A DNA stretch of 64,000 nt, taken from Polynucleobacter brandtiae. Lineage in GTDB: Bacteria; Pseudomonadota; Gammaproteobacteria; Burkholderiales; Burkholderiaceae. The notes beneath the pieces are model-generated. The model worked only from the letters and a program-made list of their open reading frames with translations, was not told the origin of the DNA and did not search any database. Shown here piece after piece: positions 1 to 7,373 of the stretch (positions are counted from its first letter, which is position 1; the number at the start of each line of letters is the position of its first letter). Position numbers and translations under genes: made by a program. The DNA is taken from positions 186,001 to 250,000 of the forward strand of contig NZ_PGTX01000001.1 in NCBI RefSeq assembly GCF_002797575.1, read 5' to 3'.

Positions 1-1319
1 AATAAATTCTCACGAGTAATAGCTTGCCCTGGTAACAAGCTTGTTCCCCAACGGAAACCTGGTGAGAAGGCAATCTCTGCATTCTTTTGAGCCATCAGGC
101 CATCCAAGATGAGCTGATCAAAACTCCCGTTAAAATTTCCACGGCGATACAACAAACTATCGGTTGTCGCTAACTTTTCATTTAGCTTGGCCTCGTAAGG
201 CGCCCTTATTTTTGTAATGAGCTGATTCATTACGGGATCAGCAGGGATCAAATTAGAAAAGATGGGAAATAATTTGTAGCGGAAGTCGACTGGCTTGCCA
301 CCCTTGACATCGAAATCAAGAACACCTAAGAACTTACTATTCGAGCCCGCATTTGTAACAAGCGTGACGCCATTGGCATTTTTTACTTTAACGGGAATAG
401 GCACTCCATCATGTGTATGCCCACCCATAATTGCATCTAGCCCTGTAACCCGTGATGCCATTTTAAGATCGACATCCATACCATTGTGAGAAAGAAGAAC
501 AACTACTTTAGCTCCCTTTGCCTTTACTTCATTAATGGTTTTTTGCATGTTCTCTTCTTGGATACCATAGGTCCAATCAGGCGTAAAGTAGCGCGGGTTT
601 GCAATCGGTGTATACGGGAAGGCCTGACCAATAATAGCTACCTGAATCCCATTTTGGACTTTCATGACATAGGGATTAAACACGGTGTCTCCAAAATCAG
701 CCGTCTTAATATTTTGCGCAATAAAAGAGACCTTGCCCTTAAAGTCACCATCCACAATTTCCATGACCCGCTTCTCGCCTAAAGTCATTTCCCAGTGGGC
801 TGTCATCACATCAACACCCATAGCTAAAGCAGCATCAACCATATCCTGGCCATTGGTCCAAAGTGCAGTACCAGAGCCCTGCCAGGTATCTCCACCATCA
901 AGCAGCAGCGCTCCTGGACGACTCGCTTTCATTTGCTTAATCAAAGTGGTCATATGGGCAAAGCCTCCCATCTTTCCATAATTTTGAGATGCAGCTACAT
1001 AATCAAGATAGGTGAATGCGTGAGCATCACGCGTACCCGGAGCAATACCATTCGCTTTCAGAAAATATTGCCCAACTAGGTGCGGCGTCTTTCCCTCTTG
1101 TGACGCGATGCCAATATTGACATTCGGCTCACGAAAGTAGATGGGCAGCAGCTGTGCATGACAATCGGTGAAATGTAAAAAGTGGACATTACCGAACTTT
1201 GGCAAATCATAAAAATTTTTAGCCTTACTTTGCGCGTTTGCAAAATTAGACTGTAGACTCATGCCACCAGCCGAGGCTATAGCAAGGGCCTGTAAAAATT
1301 CTCGGCGATTAAGAGACAT
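1..1319 (-). CDS. soxB: SoxB, thiosulfohydrolase of the Sox system (partial, 3' end outside window)
   Basis: SoxB is the periplasmic dimanganese hydrolase that releases sulfate from the cysteine S-thiosulfonate carried by SoxY. About 439 residues are visible and the C-terminus lies beyond the left edge. The N-terminus carries a twin-arginine signal (NRREFLQ) followed by a hydrophobic stretch. The metallophosphatase-like start FLHFTDCHAQL, then GDTWQGSGT, AHWEMTLG, and SHNGMDVD and GGHTHDG fit the 5'-nucleotidase/SoxB fold and its metal ligands. The ATG at 1319 has an AAGGA ribosome site. It is the last sox gene visible in the cluster, 57 bp after soxX, and a hairpin sits in that gap. Family assignment is firm. 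Confidence 0.95.
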   Translation of the reverse strand, partial: MSLNRREFLQALAIASAGGMSLQSNFANAQSKAKNFYDLPKFGNVHFLHFTDCHAQLLPIYFREPNVNIGIASQEGKTPHLVGQYFLKANGIAPGTRDAHAFTYLDYVAASQNYGKMGGFAHMTTLIKQMKASRPGALLLDGGDTWQGSGTALWTNGQDMVDAALAMGVDVMTAHWEMTLGEKRVMEIVDGDFKGKVSFIAQNIKTADFGDTVFNPYVMKVQNGIQVAIIGQAFPYTPIANPRYFTPDWTYGIQEENMQKTINEVKAKGAKVVVLLSHNGMDVDLKMASRVTGLDAIMGGHTHDGVPIPVKVKNANGVTLVTNAGSNSKFLGVLDFDVKGGKPVDFRYKLFPIFSNLIPADPVMNQLITKIRAPYEAKLNEKLATTDSLLYRRGNFNGSFDQLILDGLMAQKNAEIAFSPGFRWGTSLLPGQAITRENL

Positions 1320-1334
1320 AGTAGTTTCCTTGTT

Positions 1335-1358
1335 AAAACAGGCCTTTCGGCCTGTTTT
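1335..1358. terminator. Hairpin with T-tract between soxX and soxB
   Basis: A perfect 10-bp inverted repeat (arms 1335-1344 and 1349-1358, loop TTTC) has a GGCC core and A/T flanks. On the plus strand a run of T follows the second arm; on the minus strand, the direction of sox transcription, the arm ends in four T. It lies in the 57-bp soxX-soxB gap. It may lower read-through into soxB or protect the upstream mRNA 3' end. The structure is seen; the role is inferred. Confidence 0.6.
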
Positions 1359-1376
1359 TTTGATGTTGATTGATGT

Positions 1377-2000
1377 TTATTGATTTACTGGAGAAGCTGG
1401 GTCAAGAAGTAAAGCCATGACATCTTGCATCTGCTGCTCACTTAAGAGCTTGAAGTGACCAAAGCGCGGCATGTTACTGCAAGCGTTATAGGCCTTGGAA
1501 TTATTGATCCGATTCCAGGTGTACGTCACGATCTCTTGCGAATAACCACGTAATTTTCCATAGCCTGTCAGAGATGGGCCAATATTTCCATAGGAAACTT
1601 CTTTAGGGTCAATTTGATGGCAGTTGTAACAACCTCCGCCAACAACAGTATCTGCCTTATCGGACCAAGTTGCGCCGCGACCGCTTTGAGCAGTTGCCTC
1701 TCCTTTTTTCCAGTCACCAATATATTTTCCATCAGCAGGTTGCTTGATAGTTGACATATTGATCTTCTGAATTTTTTCACGCATTGCTGCGCCTTGCTTG
1801 CTATTAGCAAAAACAGGGTCCGAACAAAATTTTTGTGTTTCATCCTGCACAATTCGGTCAAGACCAGCAATACCATCAGCCCTAAAGCTATCCTGCATCA
1901 GCTTATTAAACTTAGGATCATTTTTTTGTTGCGCTAGAGCAGTAGTGTTAATCAAGCCAGAGAGCAAGATAAAACCGGTGACGGCTAAGATTTTCTTCAT
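1377..2000 (-). CDS. soxX: SoxX, c-type cytochrome subunit of SoxXA
   Basis: SoxX is the monoheme partner of SoxA. SoxXA oxidatively couples thiosulfate to the SoxY cysteine in the periplasm. The protein of about 207 residues begins with a signal peptide (MKKILAVTG, cleavage near ALAQ). The heme site CYNCH is at residues 124-128 and the likely methionine ligand is in NMPRFG near 177, with the family motif GPSLTGYG between them. I chose the ATG at 2000 because it gives a standard signal peptide. An in-frame ATG at 2015 and a longer frame up to 2078 overlapping soxA exist, and ribosome-site evidence is weak for all of them. It lies 34 bp after soxA. Confidence 0.9.
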   Translation of the reverse strand: MKKILAVTGFILLSGLINTTALAQQKNDPKFNKLMQDSFRADGIAGLDRIVQDETQKFCSDPVFANSKQGAAMREKIQKINMSTIKQPADGKYIGDWKKGEATAQSGRGATWSDKADTVVGGGCYNCHQIDPKEVSYGNIGPSLTGYGKLRGYSQEIVTYTWNRINNSKAYNACSNMPRFGHFKLLSEQQMQDVMALLLDPASPVNQ

Positions 2001-2034
2001 ATAGGGCATTCTCATAATCTTTATCAACTCTCTC

Positions 2035-2850
2035 TTAACGCTTAAGTCCAGGTGTCTCGACAGTTCCACCATTCGCATTCTTCGCCATGTACATAGACAA
2101 AGCTAAGGTGACATCAGACCCATAGATTGGAAATGGGAAACGCTGTTGACGGAAGCAATCATTCAGACGCTGCTGCATCGTCCAGAATTGTCCGCTCGAA
2201 ACGCGGTAGGCAGGCCAATAACCCCAACCCAAAGCGGCTCCTTTTTGCTCGGTAATATTGGGAAGATCTTGAAGTCGAATGCGTTTCCCGGTTTCAGCAT
2301 GACAAGAGGCGCAGGAAAAATCCATTGGACCCCCTTGATAAAAGAAAGCACGCTTACCAAGGTCATACATTTCTTTTTCTTTAGGATGTGCAGTGCTCAC
2401 TTTAATTTTGTCGCCTTTGGACAAAGTCACTACGTAAGCAACAATGGCCTCCATATCTTTTTTAGGGCCCTTCTGGAAAGGAGCGTCAATCATCTCCTGT
2501 GGATCACGGCCCTGAATCACCTGCATACAGGTCATCAGACGAGATTCTAAGTCTTGTACTTTATTAGTATCCTTAAAATAACGTGGCAACTGGGCAGCAG
2601 CACCTTTAACCACACCAGCACCCAAGCCTAAATCACACTTTTCAAGCGTTGCATTTTTGGGTCCAGCTGGCTTCTTCCACAATTCTTCGCCAGCCGCCTC
2701 ATATAACTCTGAAGGGTTGCCATCTGCAATCATCTCGCGATATTTTGCAATATCGTCCGTAGCACTTTTTTGCGCCCAGCCAGAACTCGCCGTTAATAAT
2801 AAAGCTGCAAGCAAACAAGATGCTGGCACTAATGTGAATTTACGTTGCAT
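2035..2850 (-). CDS. soxA: SoxA, monoheme c-type cytochrome of SoxXA
   Basis: SoxA is the catalytic subunit of SoxXA, which attaches thiosulfate to SoxY through an active-site cysteine that also ligates heme. The 271-residue protein has a signal peptide ending near GWAQ. The single heme site CASCH is at about 180-184, and the expected ligand/active-site cysteine is in RLNDCFRQ near 232. The first cytochrome-like half has no CxxCH; it keeps only cysteines near 72 and 108, probably a disulfide, so this is the one-heme form. The ATG at 2850 is preceded by AAAGGG at good spacing, which favours it over the upstream frame. Confidence 0.93.
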   Translation of the reverse strand: MQRKFTLVPASCLLAALLLTASSGWAQKSATDDIAKYREMIADGNPSELYEAAGEELWKKPAGPKNATLEKCDLGLGAGVVKGAAAQLPRYFKDTNKVQDLESRLMTCMQVIQGRDPQEMIDAPFQKGPKKDMEAIVAYVVTLSKGDKIKVSTAHPKEKEMYDLGKRAFFYQGGPMDFSCASCHAETGKRIRLQDLPNITEQKGAALGWGYWPAYRVSSGQFWTMQQRLNDCFRQQRFPFPIYGSDVTLALSMYMAKNANGGTVETPGLKR

Positions 2851-2870
2851 GAGCAACCCTTTCAAAACAA

Positions 2871-3179
2871 TTAAGAAGCAGTTGCTTCATCCGTGCGCTT
2901 ATCGCCCTTGCTATCAACCCAATTGACAACAATCTTGTCGCCTTTTGCACCCTTGTACTTAAAGTTCAAAAATGGATCTTTGGAAACGGCTGGACCAAAC
3001 TGGCCACCAAATACATTCTTACCATTGGCGGATACAGTGACAGTGCTAATAAACCATGCTGGAATGGTTTTACCAGAAGCATCTTTGCGTTGCCCCGACT
3101 CCATGTCGTGCTTCATTAAAATTTTTACATCAACAGTGCCACCATTTTCTGCAGCTCTTACGCGCATTGGATCAGCCAT
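2871..3179 (-). CDS. soxZ: SoxZ, sulfur carrier complex subunit
   Basis: SoxZ pairs with SoxY to form the carrier on which sulfur intermediates stay bound during thiosulfate oxidation. The 102-residue length and the beta-sandwich type sequence (starting MADPMRVRA, with DVKILMKHDMESGQR and GPAVSKDPFLNFKY) are typical. It has no signal peptide of its own, as expected if it is exported together with SoxY by the Tat route. It lies 56 bp after soxY and 20 bp before soxA, with a GAGGAA ribosome site. Highly characteristic. Confidence 0.94.
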   Translation of the reverse strand: MADPMRVRAAENGGTVDVKILMKHDMESGQRKDASGKTIPAWFISTVTVSANGKNVFGGQFGPAVSKDPFLNFKYKGAKGDKIVVNWVDSKGDKRTDEATAS

Positions 3180-3235
3180 TTGGTTCCTCTTTTACTCTAA
3201 ATAAATTAATTGAATGATTGGCAACTGAGATGGCG

Positions 3236-3688
3236 TTAGCCACCGCAACCACCAAGCGTTACCTTGACTTCTTTAACAGCCATATTCCATTTGCCATCAG
3301 CCTTGACTAAGGCATAGACGTTAGAAGTCTGACCCATCTTCATACGTGTAGTCACGAATGCGTCTGTTCCGGCGGGAATAAAAAACTGAGCAGCTAAAGC
3401 ACTTGGATTCTTCTCAACCAGAATAGCCATTTGCTCTGCTTTTAAGGTGGTGTTAATGCCCACAGGTACAACAGCACCATTCTCGGCAATGTCAGGCGCT
3501 ACCAAAGTAACCGCAGCGGATTTATCTGCACCAGATGCGCCCAAGATTTTAAAAACATCATCTAAGCTCTTGCCTTCAAAAGCCGCTTTATTCCACTCTT
3601 GCGCTTGGGCTAAGCTAATGAGGCCGGTTGAGGCCATCAGACCAAATACTGCTGAATACTTCATTAGACTACGACGCTGCTGATTCAT
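3236..3688 (-). CDS. soxY: SoxY, sulfur-carrier protein with GGCGG C-terminus
   Basis: SoxY carries pathway intermediates on the cysteine of its mobile C-terminal arm. The 150-residue protein ends in LGGCGG with the carrier cysteine at 148, the defining motif. The N-terminus is a twin-arginine signal (QQRRSLMKYS) followed by a hydrophobic segment ending near SLAQAQ. The start ATG at 3688 has a strong AAAGGAG ribosome site. SoxZ follows immediately. The 85-bp gap upstream toward soxD has no clear terminator. Confidence 0.96.
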   Translation of the reverse strand: MNQQRRSLMKYSAVFGLMASTGLISLAQAQEWNKAAFEGKSLDDVFKILGASGADKSAAVTLVAPDIAENGAVVPVGINTTLKAEQMAILVEKNPSALAAQFFIPAGTDAFVTTRMKMGQTSNVYALVKADGKWNMAVKEVKVTLGGCGG

Positions 3689-3773
3689 AAAAACTCCTTT
3701 AATGATCTTGATCTACAACTACATAAAATCTATTTTGCACCAAAACAGCGTGCAATATTGACAAACCGACTAC

Positions 3774-4853
3774 TTATTTACCCCCAGATAGTATCCAAGA
3801 CACTAAGGCCTTGCGATCATCATCTGATAATTGGGGATAAGCAGGCATTGGAATGACACCCCAAATACCTGCTCCACCCATTTTGACTTTTGTCACGAGC
3901 TTTTCTTGAGCGCCATTTTGACCTTCATACTTTTTTGCCACTTCCGAGATGGAAGGGCCAACTAATTTGGAGTTTAAAGCATGGCAGGCAGAGCAATTTT
4001 CACTTTTGAATAGCGCAGACGGGCCTTTAGGTGCGACTGAGCTAGCCTGGGCGGCAGAAACGATCGCTAGACCACTCGAGCTGGGTAAAGCGCTGATAGG
4101 TGGCTTAGTAGTGTCTGCGCCTCGATAAGGCCCATAAGTACGATTTTGGTCTGCGATATTGCCATGGGCATCTCTAGCAAAACTAGGTAAGGTCGAACCA
4201 ATCTGCACAAAAGGTACGCAATTGTGCATACAGTTACTACCATTGACATCTGGTTTTCCAGTAGCGGTCCACATTCCGTGCTTTGTTGTCATACCATTTC
4301 GGTTTGGCATTTTTACATCAGCAATATTAGCGTTGCTCAACACGAAGTCATCAGGAACGATTTCCCCAAGACTCAGAATAAATGCGACTAACGCATAAGT
4401 ATCATCAGGTGAGAGGGATCTTGGCGCATTCCACGGCATTGCACGATAGATGTAATCCCATAAGGTAGAAACCGTAGATACCTTCATCAAAGTCGTTCTC
4501 TGTGGCTGCTTCATGTCATTTAGAGAGGCAACACGACCATTCTTGATATCTTCTTTGCTTGTACCGCCAACGATGGGGGTAAAGATTTCATTAGACTCAC
4601 CAAAGGTGCCGTGACAATTAGCGCATTTAGCCTCCCAAATTACCTGTCCTTTTTCTGCGGAGCCGTAGCCTTTAGGTAAACCCTTAAAGTCGGGACGGAC
4701 ATCAATATCCCAGGCAGCCACTTCGGCGGGCGTAGCCACTCTTCCAATGCCAGTAAATTTAGCACTGTCTGGCTGGGCAAAGCTCCATTGAGAATGCACT
4801 AAAAGGAGTGCTACAAACCCTAGACGGGTTTTTAATTTAGCCAACTTGAACAT
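3774..4853 (-). CDS. soxD: SoxD, diheme cytochrome c subunit of sulfur dehydrogenase SoxCD
   Basis: SoxD takes electrons from the SoxC molybdenum site as SoxCD oxidises the SoxY-bound sulfane sulfur. The 359-residue protein has a signal peptide ending near SFAQ. It has two heme sites, CANCH at about 77-81 and CSACH at about 287-291, and a methionine-ligand type motif (IPMPAYP) near the end. The ATG at 4853 has the strong site GGTGAGG; a longer frame to 4868 is less likely. It overlaps the end of soxC by 17 bp, which indicates translational coupling of the two subunits. Confidence 0.93.
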   Translation of the reverse strand: MFKLAKLKTRLGFVALLLVHSQWSFAQPDSAKFTGIGRVATPAEVAAWDIDVRPDFKGLPKGYGSAEKGQVIWEAKCANCHGTFGESNEIFTPIVGGTSKEDIKNGRVASLNDMKQPQRTTLMKVSTVSTLWDYIYRAMPWNAPRSLSPDDTYALVAFILSLGEIVPDDFVLSNANIADVKMPNRNGMTTKHGMWTATGKPDVNGSNCMHNCVPFVQIGSTLPSFARDAHGNIADQNRTYGPYRGADTTKPPISALPSSSGLAIVSAAQASSVAPKGPSALFKSENCSACHALNSKLVGPSISEVAKKYEGQNGAQEKLVTKVKMGGAGIWGVIPMPAYPQLSDDDRKALVSWILSGGK

Positions 4854-6237
4854 TGCTAACCTCACCATTAGTATCTAATTTCCAGGACTGGATTGCATTG
4901 TTGTGATAGATGGATCGAGTGCCACGAACATTACGCAAAGTCTTGATAGATGGCTGAATGTACCCAGTGTCGTCTACCGCCCTGGATTGTAAGATGGCAG
5001 GTGACCCATCCCACACCCAGTCGATATTAAATCGGGTAATGGACTTTGTGAGAATAGGCGTCTCCAGGCGAGCTGTGTGCCAATTATTGCCTCCATCAAA
5101 TGAAACATCTACACGTTTGACTTTGCCGCGACCAGACCAGGCCATGCCACTGACATTATAAAAACCTTTGTCTAGCAATTGCTGGCCACCGGATGGCGTT
5201 GTAATAACAGATTTGCATTCCTGAACAGAAGTAAATTGACGATGCTCTCCATTAGGCATCAAGTCAATATAGTGAACAGCTTCATCTTTGGAATTCCATG
5301 GCATATCACCAACTTCTAGACGACGCAGCCATTTCACCCAACTAACGCCCTGAACACCGGGCACCACTAAGCGCAGTGGAAAGCCATTTTCTGGGCGTAA
5401 CATTTCGCCATTCATGGCCCAAGCAACAATCGTGTCATTTAATGCGCTATCTAGATTGATGGTGCGAGTCATGCCTGACCCATCGCCACCCTCGGCCAAT
5501 AGGAACTTCCCTTTCTTCAAATCTGCGCCACATTCTTGCAGGAGGACGGATAGAGGTACGCCGGTAAATTCGCAACAAGAAAGCATGCCATGGGTGTACT
5601 GGACAGTGGGCACAGCTACGTTGCCCCACTCCAACCCCGTGTTTGCGCCGCACTCAATGAAGTGCGTACGCGATACTGAGGGTAGCCGCATTAAATCATT
5701 CATCGTAAAAACACGTGGATTTTTTACCAGACCATTCACCATTAAACGATGGGTCTCAGGGTTCAAGTTATACCAACCCTGATGATGACGCTCAAAATGC
5801 AAACCATTGGGAGTAATCGTTCCAAACAGTCCTTGTAATGGGGTGAAAGCTACCGATGCGGCAGATACTCGAGTTAGGCCCGGGGACTCACGTCGAATGA
5901 GGTTTGCCTCATAGATTGATGGAATCCCATAAGGCATGGTTGCTACATTTTTTCCCAATGTAGTTTGCCACTCCTGTTTCTCTAAAATTGCAGGATCGCC
6001 CTCACCAGAAGCAACGGCAAACGGCGCAGCAAGACCGGCTGAGGTACCAGCTAAGGCAGACATAAAACCCTTGCGCAGAAATCCACGACGATTTTCATCA
6101 AGGCCAGCCGAATTAATCTCAGCAATCAAACTCTGCGGTACAAAATGCTCCGGAGCTTTTACTAATCGCGCGCGATGAGTAGGCTTTTCCACCAGGTGAA
6201 TATCTTGCTTGCTAATTTCGAATTGTTTTTTGGTCAT
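4837..6237 (-). CDS. soxC: SoxC, molybdenum-cofactor subunit of sulfur dehydrogenase
   Basis: SoxC belongs to the sulfite oxidase family. With SoxD it removes six electrons from the sulfane sulfur on SoxY, so no elemental sulfur needs to be stored. The 466-residue protein has a twin-arginine motif around residue 50 (NRRGFLRKG). The molybdenum-binding cysteine lies in THFIECGANTG near 196, followed by the Mo-co dimerisation domain. The ATG at 6237 is preferred over a TTG at 6270. It overlaps soxD and lies 33 bp after the ArsR-type regulator, so all appear co-transcribed. Confidence 0.94.
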   Translation of the reverse strand: MTKKQFEISKQDIHLVEKPTHRARLVKAPEHFVPQSLIAEINSAGLDENRRGFLRKGFMSALAGTSAGLAAPFAVASGEGDPAILEKQEWQTTLGKNVATMPYGIPSIYEANLIRRESPGLTRVSAASVAFTPLQGLFGTITPNGLHFERHHQGWYNLNPETHRLMVNGLVKNPRVFTMNDLMRLPSVSRTHFIECGANTGLEWGNVAVPTVQYTHGMLSCCEFTGVPLSVLLQECGADLKKGKFLLAEGGDGSGMTRTINLDSALNDTIVAWAMNGEMLRPENGFPLRLVVPGVQGVSWVKWLRRLEVGDMPWNSKDEAVHYIDLMPNGEHRQFTSVQECKSVITTPSGGQQLLDKGFYNVSGMAWSGRGKVKRVDVSFDGGNNWHTARLETPILTKSITRFNIDWVWDGSPAILQSRAVDDTGYIQPSIKTLRNVRGTRSIYHNNAIQSWKLDTNGEVSNVQVG

Positions 6238-6270
6238 TGGATTTTTATAAATTGAGTAGCTACAGCGCAA

Positions 6271-6612
6271 CTAGTGCAAACTCTCAGCAATTTTTGCGCA
6301 AATTGTTTGACACATCTCTAAGGTCGCACTGTCCTGAATTGAGTAAAAAACAGTAACACCCTCTTTTCGCCTAGATAAAATTCCTGCTTGATGCAAGGCT
6401 GCTAAATGGCGAGAGACATTTGCCTGACTTGTGCCACAGAGTTCAAGCACTTGCGATACTGATTTTTCTCCGCTACAGACGGCGTACATAATACGTAAGC
6501 GTGATGGCTCAGAAAGTACTGAAAAGTACTCAGCAACCCTCGTGAAGATAATCTCCATTACCTCTGGCGAGAGATCTTTCGTGGCTTTTTGAACTTTTGA
6601 CTTTAGGCTCAT
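6271..6612 (-). CDS. ArsR-family repressor of the sox cluster (SoxR/SqrR-like)
   Basis: A 113-residue winged-helix regulator of the ArsR/SmtB family; the recognition region is SQANVSRHLAALHQAG at about 62-77. Cysteines are at 46 (end of the helix in RIMYAVCSGE), 59, 101 and 105 (C-terminal helix). A cysteine in the early helix plus one in the last helix is the pattern of persulfide sensors such as SqrR and BigR. Being the first gene before soxC, it is the likely repressor of the cluster, relieved by sulfane sulfur (inference). The ATG has no ribosome site and a TATAAT lies 8 bp upstream. It is not the redox-sensing MerR-type SoxR. Confidence 0.85.
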   Translation of the reverse strand: MSLKSKVQKATKDLSPEVMEIIFTRVAEYFSVLSEPSRLRIMYAVCSGEKSVSQVLELCGTSQANVSRHLAALHQAGILSRRKEGVTVFYSIQDSATLEMCQTICAKIAESLH

Positions 6613-6620
6613 TAAGAGTG

Positions 6621-6626
6621 ATTATA
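6621..6626 (-). promoter_or_regulatory. Probable -10 box of the sox regulator gene; leaderless start
   Basis: Read on the minus strand this hexamer is a perfect TATAAT, 8 bp before the ATG at 6612. Transcription would start at about the start codon, giving a leaderless mRNA. No -35 resembling TTGACA is found 16-18 bp further up; that position reads ATACAC inside the TATG tract. The hexamer and distances are seen; promoter activity is inferred. Confidence 0.5.
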
Positions 6627-6660
6627 TGTATGTATGTGTATGTGTGTATTTATGTATATT
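6623..6660. repeat. TATG/TGTG low-complexity tract between the sox regulator and modB
   Basis: A simple-sequence stretch of T-A-T-G and T-G steps. From 6623 to 6649 it is strictly alternating purine and pyrimidine. It fills the part of the divergent promoter region where the regulator's -35 box would be. Such a tract can slip in replication and can adopt Z-DNA, but no function is shown by the sequence. Confidence 0.75.
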
Positions 6661-6719
6661 AGACGCCTTGTCTGGAAATAGTTCTATAGTGGCAAACCCT
6701 AAAGCCAATACAATCCAAA

Positions 6720-7373
6720 ATGATGGACATCCAAGCAATCCTCCTTTCTCTGAAGCTATCTTTTTGGACCGTAGCAATCATGCTGCCCCTTGGGATTTGG
6801 GTCGCACACCGCCTAGTCAGAATGCAAACAGGCAGGATTTGGATTGAGGCTGCCCTTGCTTTGCCATTAGTCCTCCCCCCAACCGTACTTGGTTACTATT
6901 TTTTAGTTAGCTTTAGTAACCAAACTGTATTTGGCGTACCAATGGTTTTTTCCTTTACAGGTATCTTGATAGCCTCCCTGCTGGTGAACATCCCCTTCGC
7001 CATACAGCCAATCCAGCGGGCTTTTGAAGCGATCAACCCAGAAATTCGTGAGGCAGCGCAGGTGAGCGGTTTAAGTGAATGGCAAATCTTTTACTTAATA
7101 GAGCTACCACTCTCTTGGAGGGGGATCACCAATGCAGCCGTCCTTACCTTTGCCCATACTTTAGGCGAATTCGGGGTGATCTTAATGGTTGGCGGCGCCA
7201 TACCTGGGGAAACAAAAACAGCCTCTATTGCCATCTATGACCGAGTTCAGAGTTTTGACACTACCGGCGCGGGAGTGTTAGCCCTCCTGCTGTTAAGCAT
7301 CTCTTTAATTGCTATTGCAATATCGTATGGTGTTCTTGGGCGAAGTCAGCCTCACCGTAATGGAATGAGGTAA
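6720..7373 (+). CDS. modB: ModB, molybdate ABC transporter permease
   Basis: The inner-membrane channel of a molybdate importer, 217 residues with about five hydrophobic segments. The family loop that contacts the ATPase is present (EAAQVSGLSEWQIFYLIELPL), as is the motif HTLGEFGVILMVGG with IPGETKTASIAIY, which is diagnostic of ModB. Two ATGs stand in tandem at 6720 and 6723 and neither has a clear ribosome site. It overlaps modC in a TAATG junction. It diverges from the sox regulator, and no modA binding-protein gene is next to it. Confidence 0.92.
   Translation: MMDIQAILLSLKLSFWTVAIMLPLGIWVAHRLVRMQTGRIWIEAALALPLVLPPTVLGYYFLVSFSNQTVFGVPMVFSFTGILIASLLVNIPFAIQPIQRAFEAINPEIREAAQVSGLSEWQIFYLIELPLSWRGITNAAVLTFAHTLGEFGVILMVGGAIPGETKTASIAIYDRVQSFDTTGAGVLALLLLSISLIAIAISYGVLGRSQPHRNGMR

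Noticed and set aside
2001..2078. N-terminal extension of SoxX overlapping soxA
   Set aside because: It would put 26 charged residues before a normal signal peptide and lies within the soxA coding end.
6626..6847. Open frame across the TATG tract into modB
   Set aside because: It is low-complexity in its first part and then reads modB out of frame.
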